This document shows, one piece after another, positions 43,781 through 50,610 of a DNA stretch of 64,000 nucleotides (its first letter is position 1; each line of letters starts with the position of its first letter). This stretch comes from JAHDVS01 sp964370985 (GTDB taxonomy: Bacteria; Actinomycetota; Thermoleophilia; Gaiellales; Gaiellaceae). The position numbers were made by a program, and so were the translations under genes. Location of the stretch: positions 23,108 to 87,107 of the forward strand of contig CAYJLE010000009.1 of assembly GCA_964370985.1 (NCBI GenBank). Reading direction: 5' to 3'. A model generated the notes under the pieces. The model saw nothing but the letters and a program-made list of their open reading frames with translations, made no database searches and was not told the DNA's origin.

Positions 43781-43883
43781 CGTCCTCCTCCAGCAAACTG
43801 CGGATCCGGGCGACATCGTGCTGGATGTCTCCGAGCAGCCTCATGATAGTCGTCACGTCCCGGTGGTCGATCGGCGGCTCCAC
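43743..43883 (-). CDS. 46-residue acidic hypothetical protein
   Basis: From GTG 43883: a helix containing MRLLGDIQHDVARIRSLLEE, then a very acidic tail (DDGEEEEAPEDDA). G/C-rich third positions in the helix part support coding. An internal ATG at about 43844 is an alternative start. The acidic tail and the basic partner encoded by the overlapping downstream gene suggest they could bind each other. Function unknown. Confidence 0.55.
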   Translation of the reverse strand: MEPPIDHRDVTTIMRLLGDIQHDVARIRSLLEEDDGEEEEAPEDDA

Positions 43884-44136
43884 CCCCTCGAGGGGAGATT
43901 CTTGCGTCAAACAGAACTGCAACGCCTCCGGGCCGGAAGCGCGGCGGGCCGGCTCGCGGCCGGCGGGAACTCGTGGCTCTACGTGATCCGGCTCAACCGT
44001 CGCTACCGCTCCGACGGCAAGGTGTGCGCGCGCCCGCGGGGCGGCGTCCCCTCGCGCTCGGCGACCGCGGGTAGAGCCGCTCCACCACCGGTTCGAGCCG
44101 CGCGCCCGTCCAGGCGTAGGCCATGGGGCACACTTC
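43884..44136. other. non-coding stretch with a duplicated gene remnant
   Basis: About 250 bases with no convincing gene. Its right part (44065-44118) is a decayed copy of the end of the phosphoesterase gene at 45.5 kb; the rest shows nothing I can name. Confidence 0.5.
44065..44118 (-). pseudogene. remnant of a phosphoesterase C-terminus
   Basis: 54 bases align with 45504-45557 with about seven mismatches. On the minus strand it reads YAWTGARLEPVVERLYPR against YAWTGGRLEPVAERRYPR at the end of the intact phosphoesterase. It has no stop at the matching place and no upstream gene body, so it is a leftover of a duplication or rearrangement. Confidence 0.6.
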
Positions 44137-44165
44137 TTGCAACCAACGGCACGATCGTCTACGCT
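44137..44165 (+). promoter_or_regulatory. promoter of the secreted-protein pair
   Basis: TTGCAA at 44137-44142, 17 bases, TACGCT at 44160-44165. The leader carries GAGGAG about 10 bases before the ATG at 44193. Confidence 0.6.
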
Positions 44166-44192
44166 TGTGTCCGGCAGCGAGGAGCACGGGAC

Positions 44193-44609
44193 ATGCGGCA
44201 GCTCGGGCTACGAACGGCGTGCTTTGTCGCGGTCGCGCTCGCACTCGGCGCAGCCGCTCGCACGCCGGCGGTCGCCGCTCCCGCCGGGGAGGCGCTCGCG
44301 GCTGCCCGGCCCGCCAACGGCGTGTACATCGGCAAGACCGCGCAGGGGCACGCGGTCAAGCTCACGATCCGCAAGGGGGTCGTCCGGCCTGCAGTCCGCT
44401 TCACGATCAGCGGCCCCGGCGGCTGCAGCCTCAGCGTCTACCTCGTGCGGGCGACGAAGGTCAAGAACGGGACGTTCAGGCTGTCGAGTGCCGGGATGAC
44501 GATCACGGGCCGCTTCGTCAAGCCGACGCTGATCAAGGGAACGATCGCGGCGCCGAGCTGCGAGTCGGCACCCGACCGCGTCGCCTACACGGCCCGCCGG
44601 AGGGCCTGA
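44193..44609 (+). CDS. secreted beta-rich hypothetical protein
   Basis: 138 residues. Signal peptide at about 1-30 (FVAVALALGAAARTPAVAAP). The mature part, from about residue 44 (NGVYIGKTAQGHAVKLTIRKG), alternates short strands and has two Cys (GGCSLSVYL and APSCESAP) that probably pair. The same strand pattern, with GTFRLSSAGMTITGRF and GTIAAPSC, recurs in the next gene, so both carry one domain type. No enzyme motif; extracytoplasmic binding or structural role possible. Confidence 0.7.
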   Translation: MRQLGLRTACFVAVALALGAAARTPAVAAPAGEALAAARPANGVYIGKTAQGHAVKLTIRKGVVRPAVRFTISGPGGCSLSVYLVRATKVKNGTFRLSSAGMTITGRFVKPTLIKGTIAAPSCESAPDRVAYTARRRA

Positions 44610-44614
44610 GCCTC

Positions 44615-45499
44615 GTGCCGTCGGCGGCTGTCCGCTTGCTCGCGGCCGCCCTGGCCGCGGCCGCCGTTTCGGCTGCCTCGCCCGCGCCGGCGGGGGGCCA
44701 ACCCGTGCCCGGGAAGACCTACCTGTACGTGCACACGGGCGGCGGCGGCCTCAGCTTCACGGTCTCCATGGGCGGCAACTCGATCACGACGATGACGCTC
44801 TACTCGTACACCTACGAAGGAGCTGCCGGCTGCGCGCGGACGATCTCGATCAGGCTCGCCTTTGCGACACCGCTCCCGATCGCGGGCGACAGCTTCTCCT
44901 GGACCGCGTCGACGGGGCTGTTCTCGGTCAGCGGCACGTTCCTGCCCGGCGGCGAGGCCGAGGGCGCGCTCCAGGACGTCGGCTGCCCCCGGTTCGTCTG
45001 GCCGGACGGCGACGGGGACATGCTCGTTGACCGTGCCGACAACTGCCCCGGGGTGGCGAACCCCGCGCAGACGGACGCGGACGGTGATGGAGTCGGAGAC
45101 GCCTGCGACGATGCCCCGGAGCCGGATACGACAGGACCGACGGTCAGGGTGCTGCGCGCGAGCGCGACTCTCGGCAGGGACGGCCGGGTGACGATCCGAC
45201 TCGCGTGTCCCGACGACGAGACGCGCTGCCGGGGCACGCTGGTGCTCGGGACGGTGGCGAGGTCGGCGGGTCGCCGTCCTGCCGGGCCAGCCGCGAGCGC
45301 GCTCGCGCTCGGCAAGGCCAGCTTCCGGCTCGCCGGCGGTGAGTCACGCGGGGTTGCCGTTCGTCTCTCGAAGCGGGGCCGCGAGCTCGTCCGCGAGCGT
45401 GGCACGCTGCGGGCTCGGGCTGTCGTCACGGCGCGGGACGGGTCCGGCAACCCCGGGACGACCACTCGTCTGATCACGATCAGGGCCGCGCGGACGTGA
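44615..45499 (+). CDS. secreted protein with thrombospondin type 3 repeat
   Basis: 294 residues from GTG 44615. Signal peptide at about 1-27, a beta-rich domain like that of the preceding protein (GKTYLYVHTGGGGLSFTVSM to DVGCPRF), then calcium-binding type 3 repeats (DGDGDMLVDRADNCPGVANP, TDADGDGVGDACDD), and a C-terminal beta-sandwich (PTVRVLRASATLGRDGRV to RLITIRAART) resembling an Ig-like domain. Its 3' end overlaps the convergent phosphoesterase gene by 20 bases. Extracytoplasmic, perhaps surface-bound. Confidence 0.75.
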   Translation: MPSAAVRLLAAALAAAAVSAASPAPAGGQPVPGKTYLYVHTGGGGLSFTVSMGGNSITTMTLYSYTYEGAAGCARTISIRLAFATPLPIAGDSFSWTASTGLFSVSGTFLPGGEAEGALQDVGCPRFVWPDGDGDMLVDRADNCPGVANPAQTDADGDGVGDACDDAPEPDTTGPTVRVLRASATLGRDGRVTIRLACPDDETRCRGTLVLGTVARSAGRRPAGPAASALALGKASFRLAGGESRGVAVRLSKRGRELVRERGTLRARAVVTARDGSGNPGTTTRLITIRAART

Positions 45500-46298
45500 C
45501 CCTCCGCGGGTAGCGCCGCTCGGCCACCGGCTCGAGCCGGCCCCCCGTCCAGGCGTACGTGACCGCGCGCAGGCTGTCCGTGTCGGCTTCGTAGAGCTGG
45601 AGCCCGGCCGCCTCCGCGTGGCGGCCCGGGCGCGGGCGGCCGAGCCCCGGGGCGGTGGCGACCACGAGCCCTGGTTCGCCCCCGCGGGGGAACAGGAACT
45701 CGCGGCGCTCGACGACGACGCTCTGGTGGGTGTGCCCTGAGACGACGAGCTCGGCTCCCGCCGCCGCGAGCGCGGCCAGGACGCGCGAGCGGGCCGGTAC
45801 GGAGCGCTTGCCGGTTCGCCAGGGCGCTCCGAGCAGGTGATGGTGGAGCGCGACCACGCGCAGGGCGCCCGCCGGCGCGGCGGCGAGCACGCCCGTCGTC
45901 CGCTCGAGCTGGGCGGCGCCCAGCGCTCCCCGCTGGTATTTCCACGGTCGAACCGAGCAGAGCGCGCAGATCGTGAGCCGCTCGGAGACGTACACCGGCT
46001 CCGTCTCGGGCCACTCGACGAGGAATGCCGCGAACGGCCGCGCGATCCGCGCGGGCGGCAGCGCGGGCAGGTCGTGGTTGCCCGGGACCGCGAGCACGGG
46101 CGCCTCGAGCGAGCGCAGGAACGCCGCCGCCCGCTCGTGCTGGCCTGGCCGGTTGCGGTGGGAGAGGTCGCCGGTCGCGAGCACGAGCTCCGGCGCGAGC
46201 TCGGCGACGAGCGCCCGCACCGCCGCCGCGACCTCCTCGAACCCGGCGTCGTGGGCACCCACGTGGAGGTCGGAGACCTGGATCAGTCGTACGGTCAT
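45480..46298 (-). CDS. metallophosphoesterase (CpdA-like)
   Basis: 272-residue cytoplasmic calcineurin-like phosphoesterase, class III cyclic-nucleotide phosphodiesterase type. All metal motifs are present: D-L-H in VSDLHVGAHD, ATGDLSHRNRPGQ, GNHDLP, LHHHLLG and SGHTHQS. Substrate not certain. ATG lies 6 bases after the minus-strand TAGGCT, which is shared with the GH3 gene on the other strand. A decayed copy of its C-terminus lies at 44.1 kb. Confidence 0.9.
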   Translation of the reverse strand: MTVRLIQVSDLHVGAHDAGFEEVAAAVRALVAELAPELVLATGDLSHRNRPGQHERAAAFLRSLEAPVLAVPGNHDLPALPPARIARPFAAFLVEWPETEPVYVSERLTICALCSVRPWKYQRGALGAAQLERTTGVLAAAPAGALRVVALHHHLLGAPWRTGKRSVPARSRVLAALAAAGAELVVSGHTHQSVVVERREFLFPRGGEPGLVVATAPGLGRPRPGRHAEAAGLQLYEADTDSLRAVTYAWTGGRLEPVAERRYPRRVTSARP

Positions 46299-46303
46299 GC
46301 CGG

Positions 46304-46310
46304 TAGCCTA
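46304..46310. promoter_or_regulatory. shared divergent -10 (TAGCCTA)
   Basis: Plus TAGCCT (46304-46309) ends 6 bases before GTG 46316; minus TAGGCT (46310-46305) ends 6 bases before ATG 46298. The two hexamers share five base pairs inside the palindrome AGCCTAGGCT, and both genes would be leaderless. Confidence 0.6.
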
Positions 46311-46315
46311 GGCTC

Positions 46316-47224
46316 GTGGGCCTCATCGCCGCCCTGCTGGCAGCGGTCGCCGCGTACCTCGGCCAGGTCGAGCGGGGCGCCGAGCTGGCGCGGGTCGCCG
46401 AGCTCACCCCGCGCCAGAAGGCAGCGCTGCTCGTCGTCTCCTCCCCGCCGGTACCGCGCGGCGCCGTCGGCACGCTGCTCCACAGCTGGGAGACCGGCGC
46501 AACCGTCCCGGAGGGAACGCTCGTCTTCGTCGACCAGGAGGGCGGGCCGGTCCGGGCCTATCCCGGCCTGCCGCCGGCCCTGGCTGCCGCCGGCTACGAC
46601 AGCCGGGCGCAGGCGCGGGCAGCCGGACGTCGCACGGCGGTCGCACTCCGTCGCGCCGGCGTCCACGTCGACCTGGCGCCCGTCCTCGACACGGCGGACG
46701 GCCCGCTCGGCTCGCGCCACTTCGCCAGCGCCAGGGTCGGGATCGCGTTCGCCCGCGGGCTCGCCGCGGGGGGTGTCGCCGCCTGTGCGAAGCACTTCCC
46801 CGGGCTCGGCTCGACCCCCGAGTCGACGGACGGCCGCAAGCCCGTGCACGGCGTCGTCCGCGGCGCCGAGGTCGCGGGCTTCCGCGACGCGATCCAGGCC
46901 GGGGTTCCCTGCGTGATGGTCGGCCACGCGATCTACCCGCGCTTCGGCGGCCGCCCGGCCTCGCTCGAGCCGGAGGCCTACCGGCTTCTGCGAGACCAGG
47001 GCTTCGACGGCGTCGCGATCACCGACGAGCTCGGCGTGCTCGGCAGCGAGGGGGCGTCCGAATGGGCTCGCCGCGCCGTCCTCGCCGGCGCCGATCTCGT
47101 CCTCTTCTCGAGCGCCCGCGACGCCCGCCGCGCGATCACGGCTCTCGTGCCGCTGGCCCGCCGCGGTCTTCTCGACGAGCACGTGGAGCGCGTGCTGCGC
47201 TTCCGCGAGCGCTACGGGCCGTGA
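46316..47224 (+). CDS. glycoside hydrolase family 3 (NagZ-like)
   Basis: 302-residue GH3 N-terminal-domain protein with a short N-terminal hydrophobic segment (LIAALLAAVAAYL), so possibly membrane-anchored. VFVDQEGGPVRAYPGL, HVDLAPVLDTADG, AACAKHFPGLGSTPESTDGR and VAITDELGVLGSEG follow the family order; the nucleophile Asp lies in TDELG. NagZ has KHFPGHG-D-T..DSH with the catalytic His; here the loop is PGLGSTPESTDG, without that His. So beta-N-acetylglucosaminidase activity is not assured. Confidence 0.85.
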   Translation: MGLIAALLAAVAAYLGQVERGAELARVAELTPRQKAALLVVSSPPVPRGAVGTLLHSWETGATVPEGTLVFVDQEGGPVRAYPGLPPALAAAGYDSRAQARAAGRRTAVALRRAGVHVDLAPVLDTADGPLGSRHFASARVGIAFARGLAAGGVAACAKHFPGLGSTPESTDGRKPVHGVVRGAEVAGFRDAIQAGVPCVMVGHAIYPRFGGRPASLEPEAYRLLRDQGFDGVAITDELGVLGSEGASEWARRAVLAGADLVLFSSARDARRAITALVPLARRGLLDEHVERVLRFRERYGP

Positions 47225-47245
47225 CCCTGCGTCGGATCCGGTCTC

Positions 47246-47251
47246 TATAGT
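47246..47251 (+). promoter_or_regulatory. -10 element TATAGT
   Basis: TATAGT ends 10 bases before the ATG at 47262; an in-frame GTG at 47250 overlaps the box and is excluded. Confidence 0.5.
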
Positions 47252-47261
47252 GAGAGAAGAG

Positions 47262-47507
47262 ATGGTCGACGAGCCCACCGAGATCTTCGACGACATCTAC
47301 CTCGGCGTCCGCGCCGGCGTAGCCGGGCGCAAGCAGCGCCGCGGCGAGGCGCTGTCGCCCGAAGAGCGCGAGGCTCTGGGGCGCTGGGAGCGGTTGTCGA
47401 CATGGCGCAAGACGCTCGCGATCGGCGGCTTCGCGCTCGGCACCTTCGGGCTCGGCTTCGCGCTCGGCGGTCTGGTCTTCGGCCGCTCGCGCAAGGCGAA
47501 CGCGTAG
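47262..47507 (+). CDS. small single-span membrane protein
   Basis: 81 residues: an acidic start (MVDEPTEIFDDIYLGV), a basic middle and one glycine-rich membrane segment at about 54-74 (LAIGGFALGTFGLGFALGGL) with several G-x3-G spacings that favour helix pairing, then a basic end. No family recognised. Lies just before the PH-domain gene, 32 bases apart. Confidence 0.7.
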   Translation: MVDEPTEIFDDIYLGVRAGVAGRKQRRGEALSPEEREALGRWERLSTWRKTLAIGGFALGTFGLGFALGGLVFGRSRKANA

Positions 47508-47539
47508 GTCCGGGCGCCGCCGCCCGCAGGACACCGGTC

Positions 47540-47992
47540 GTGCGCGCCGAACGGCGCCGCGTGGAGCGATACCTCGAGCCGGGCGAGCAGGTCCGCCTGA
47601 GCGCGCGCCCGCACGGGGTCGCTCTCGTCCGCCCGCTCGCGCGCGCGCTCGCCTGGGGCGCCGCCGGCGGTGCCTGCGTCGTCTACGGCTTCTCCGTCCA
47701 CTGGGCGATCGCCGCCGCCGGCGCCGCGGCGATCTGCGTCGGTGCCCTGGCCGCGCTGCGCGCGGTCTGGCGCTGGGACCGCACGTCGGTCGTCCTGACG
47801 AGCGACAAGCTGCTCGTCGTGTACGGGATCGCGAAGCGCCACGCCGCCGCCGTCCGCCTCGACCGCGTGCAGGCGATCGAGGTCGAGCAGAGCCTGACCG
47901 GCCGGCTGCTCGGCTACGGCACGCTCGTCGCGGGCAACCTCGAGATCCCGTACGTGACCGGGGCCCGCGACGTCGTGCGTCTACTCAGGTAG
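47540..47992 (+). CDS. membrane protein with bacterial PH domain
   Basis: 150 residues from GTG 47540. Two adjacent membrane segments at about 30-75 (LAWGAAGGACVVYGFSV, AIAAAGAAAICVGALAALRA), then a DUF304/bPH2-type domain: RTSVVLTSDKLLVVYGIAKRHAAAVRLDRVQAIEVEQSLTGRLLGYGTLVAG. The last four codons overlap the lipoyl gene on the other strand. Function of such proteins is not settled. Confidence 0.8.
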   Translation: MRAERRRVERYLEPGEQVRLSARPHGVALVRPLARALAWGAAGGACVVYGFSVHWAIAAAGAAAICVGALAALRAVWRWDRTSVVLTSDKLLVVYGIAKRHAAAVRLDRVQAIEVEQSLTGRLLGYGTLVAGNLEIPYVTGARDVVRLLR

Positions 47993-48226
47993 GACGAGCC
48001 CCAGCGTCGCGCCGACCGGTACGTCGGCGTCCGGTCCGGCCAGGATCTCGACGAGCGTCCCCGAGACGGGCGCCTCGACGACCGCCTCGACCTTGTCGGT
48101 CTCGACGCTCACGAGCGGCTCGCCCTGCTCGACACGCTGGCCGACGCCCTTCAGCCACTCGACCACGGTCGCCTCGACCATGTTCATGCCCCACTTCGGC
48201 AGGACCACCGCAACGGGATCAGGCAC
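47981..48226 (-). CDS. stand-alone lipoyl-domain protein
   Basis: 81-residue single lipoyl/biotinyl domain. The ETDKVEAVVEAP loop has the lipoyl-lysine in the E-T-D-K-V motif of 2-oxo acid dehydrogenase E2. The protein ends right after the domain (LGLVLPE), so there is no peripheral-subunit-binding or acyltransferase domain. GTG overlaps the E1 beta stop by eight bases, so it is the third gene of E1 alpha-E1 beta-lipoyl. It either serves as a free lipoyl carrier for this E1 or works with an E2 elsewhere. Confidence 0.88.
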   Translation of the reverse strand: MPDPVAVVLPKWGMNMVEATVVEWLKGVGQRVEQGEPLVSVETDKVEAVVEAPVSGTLVEILAGPDADVPVGATLGLVLPE

Positions 48227-49199
48227 CCACCGTCTCCCTGACCACCCGCGCGATCGCGTCCTCGTCCGGGATCACCGCCGCCTCGAGGCCCGGCGCGAAC
48301 GGGATCGGCACGTCCGGCACCGCCAGGCGCCGCACCGGCGCGCGCAGGTCCCCGAACGCCCACTCCGCCACACCGGCGGCGAGCTCGGAGGCGACCGAGC
48401 AGGTGAGCCGGGCCTCGTCGACGACGACGACCCGTCCCGTCTTGCGCACCGATGCGAGGATCGTCCCCCACGGCATCGGCGAGAGGCTGCAGACGTCGAC
48501 CACCTCCGCGGCAATCCCCTCGGCTGCGAGCGTCTCGGCCACCGCCCGGGCGCGGCGCGCCATCAGCCCGACCGCGAGGATCGTGACGTCGTCGCCCTCC
48601 GGTCCCACCTCGGCCTGACCCAGCTCGAGCGGCTCCGCGCCGACGGGGCCGCGGGCGGCGGCCAGCGCCGGGTGGTGGAGGACGACCACCGGGTCGTCGC
48701 AGCGGATCGCCGCCCGGGTCAGCCAGAACGCCTGGTGGGGAGTCGACGGGAAGGCAAGGCGCAGGCCGCCCCCGTTCAGGAACAGCGCCGACGGCACCTC
48801 GGAGTGCTGGGCCGCGTTCGAGCCGGCCGCGCCGGCCGAGCCGATCACGACGAGCGGCACCGAGAGCTGGCCGCCGGTCATGTAGCGCATCCTGCCCGCC
48901 TGGTTGACGAGCTGGTCGAAGGCGACGTACGTGAAGCTCGAGAACATGATGTCCACGACCGGCCTGAGGCCGCCGATCGCGGCGCCCACCGCGGCCCCGA
49001 CGAAGCCAGCCTCGGAGATCGGGCAGTCGCGCACGCGGCTCTTCCCGAACTCCTCGGCGAGGCCGCGGGTGGGGCCCATCACGCCGATCGTGACGTCCTC
49101 GCCCCAGACGAGCACGCGGGGGTCGGCGCGCATCTCCTGCGCGATCGCGTCGGCGATCGCGGGCGCGAGCCGGTTGGCCCGGGACGGCGAGCTGCTCAC
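48219..49199 (-). CDS. 2-oxo acid/acetoin dehydrogenase E1 beta
   Basis: 326-residue transketolase-like E1 beta. LVWGEDVTIGVMGPTRGLAEEFGKSRVRDCPISEAGFVG, VDIMFSSFTYVAFDQLVNQAGRMRYMTGGQ and VDVCSLSPMPWGTI are typical of pyruvate, acetoin and branched-chain E1 beta subunits. GTG overlaps the E1 alpha stop by four bases. With E1 alpha it forms the thiamine-diphosphate site. Acetoin or pyruvate type not separable by eye. Confidence 0.92.
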   Translation of the reverse strand: MSSSPSRANRLAPAIADAIAQEMRADPRVLVWGEDVTIGVMGPTRGLAEEFGKSRVRDCPISEAGFVGAAVGAAIGGLRPVVDIMFSSFTYVAFDQLVNQAGRMRYMTGGQLSVPLVVIGSAGAAGSNAAQHSEVPSALFLNGGGLRLAFPSTPHQAFWLTRAAIRCDDPVVVLHHPALAAARGPVGAEPLELGQAEVGPEGDDVTILAVGLMARRARAVAETLAAEGIAAEVVDVCSLSPMPWGTILASVRKTGRVVVVDEARLTCSVASELAAGVAEWAFGDLRAPVRRLAVPDVPIPFAPGLEAAVIPDEDAIARVVRETVGA

Positions 49200-50140
49200 G
49201 CGAACACGTCCTCGAGCGCGCTCGCGGGCTCCGGGTCGGGTGCCGCCTGCGCCGCAGCCAGCGCACGCGCGACGAGCTCGCGCTCCTCTGCCTCGAGCTG
49301 CTCGCGCAGCCCGGGCTGCCCGAGCGCCGCGTCCAGCAGGTCGATCGGGTCGGGGCCGCGCGGCGCCTCCCGGTACGTGCCGGCGTAGTTCTCCTCGCCC
49401 TCGTGGTGGCCGCGCACCCGCGTCGTCACGCATTCGAGCAGGGAGGGGCCGCCGCCCGCGCGGGCCCGCTCGACGGCCTCCAGGGCCGCGGCGTGCACGG
49501 CTCGGACGTCGTGCCCGTCGACGGCGACGCCGGGGATCCCGTAGCCGGCGGCTCGCGCGGCGACCCCCGGCCCGGCGATCGCGCGCTCGGCCGGCGTGAA
49601 CTCGCCGTAGCGGTTGTTCTCGCACACGAACACGGCCGGCGCCCGCCACAGGGCGGCGAGGTTCAGCGTCTCGTGGAAGGTGCCCTGGCTGGAGGCCCCG
49701 TCGCCGAAGAACGCGACCGCGACACCGCCGGTGCCGAGCTCCTGCGCCGCCAGCGCGAGCCCGAGCGCCATCGGGATGCCGCCCCCGACGATCCCGTTCG
49801 CCCCGGTGACGCCGCGCTCGAAGCACGCGACGTGCATCGAGCCCCCCTTGCCGCGGCAGTAGCCGGTCGCCTTGCCGAGGATCTCGGCCAGCATCGGCTC
49901 CGGCTCGAGGCCCCGGGCGAGCATGTGGTGGTGGCCGCGATGGGTGGTCGTGATCTGGTCGCCCGGCCGAAGCGTGGAGCACACGCCGGCCGCGACCGCC
50001 TCCTGGCCGATCGAGAGGTGCACGACCCCGACGAGCTGACCGCGCTCGAACAGGTCGGCGAGCGTGGTCTCGAATGCGCGGATCCGCAGCATCTGGCGGA
50101 GCCACTCCGGGCCGTGCGCCTCGAGGACGGGATCGGGCAC
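49196..50140 (-). CDS. 2-oxo acid/acetoin dehydrogenase E1 alpha
   Basis: 314-residue E1 alpha. Thiamine-diphosphate motif GDGASSQGTFHETLNLAALWRAPAVFVCENN (GDG to NN spacing correct), THRGHHHMLARG, GYCRGKGGSMH. First gene of the operon, GTG 50140 only 6 bases after a minus-strand TAGAAT. Closest in style to acetoin dehydrogenase/pyruvate E1 alpha. Confidence 0.93.
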   Translation of the reverse strand: MPDPVLEAHGPEWLRQMLRIRAFETTLADLFERGQLVGVVHLSIGQEAVAAGVCSTLRPGDQITTTHRGHHHMLARGLEPEPMLAEILGKATGYCRGKGGSMHVACFERGVTGANGIVGGGIPMALGLALAAQELGTGGVAVAFFGDGASSQGTFHETLNLAALWRAPAVFVCENNRYGEFTPAERAIAGPGVAARAAGYGIPGVAVDGHDVRAVHAAALEAVERARAGGGPSLLECVTTRVRGHHEGEENYAGTYREAPRGPDPIDLLDAALGQPGLREQLEAEERELVARALAAAQAAPDPEPASALEDVFA

Positions 50141-50146
50141 GCCGCG

Positions 50147-50152
50147 ATTCTA
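50147..50152 (-). promoter_or_regulatory. -10 element of the E1 operon (TAGAAT)
   Basis: Minus-strand TAGAAT ends 6 bases before the GTG at 50140. Confidence 0.5.
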
Positions 50153-50165
50153 CGACCCTGTGGGC

Positions 50166-50195
50166 TTGACCGCTGCGAGCGACTCCTGCTACAAG
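50166..50195 (+). promoter_or_regulatory. promoter of the VOC gene
   Basis: TTGACC at 50166-50171, 18 bases, TACAAG at 50190-50195; a GGGAGG ribosome site follows just before the GTG at 50236. Confidence 0.6.
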
Positions 50196-50235
50196 GTCCG
50201 CTCGCCGCGTCCGCGCCACGTCTCCGGGAGGTTCC

Positions 50236-50592
50236 GTGCAGCAGTTCGACCGCTCCAGATTCGACCACGTCGGCATCGTCACCGAGGCGCGCCAGCCCGA
50301 CGAGAGCTGGGTCGAGGCGACCCGCGTGTGGGTGACGAGCCCTCGCGCCCACCCCTACAACATCGAGTTCCTGCGCTTCGAGCCGGACAGCCCCGTGACC
50401 GGCCCGGTGCGCACGCAGCCGCACGTCGCCTACCGGGTCGACGACCTCGGGGCCGCGATCGAGGGCCACGCTGTCCTGCTCGGCCCGTTCGAGGTCGGCG
50501 ACGGGTTCCTGAAGGCCGCGTTCGTGGACGTGGGCGGCGCGCTCGTCGAGTTCATGCAATACGGGAACCCGGACGAGACCGGCTGGTTCTGA
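50236..50592 (+). CDS. VOC-family (glyoxalase-like) protein
   Basis: 118-residue vicinal-oxygen-chelate fold protein. FDHVGIVTEA carries the first metal-ligand-type His, HVAYRVDDLGAAIEG the second, and GGALVEFMQYG the final Glu, in the usual beta-alpha-beta-beta-beta order. A single chain of this size should dimerise. Substrate unknown; could be an isomerase, lyase or dioxygenase-like enzyme. Divergent from the E1 operon. Confidence 0.82.
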   Translation: MQQFDRSRFDHVGIVTEARQPDESWVEATRVWVTSPRAHPYNIEFLRFEPDSPVTGPVRTQPHVAYRVDDLGAAIEGHAVLLGPFEVGDGFLKAAFVDVGGALVEFMQYGNPDETGWF

Positions 50593-50610
50593 GGGCCGGG
50601 CCGCGGCCGG

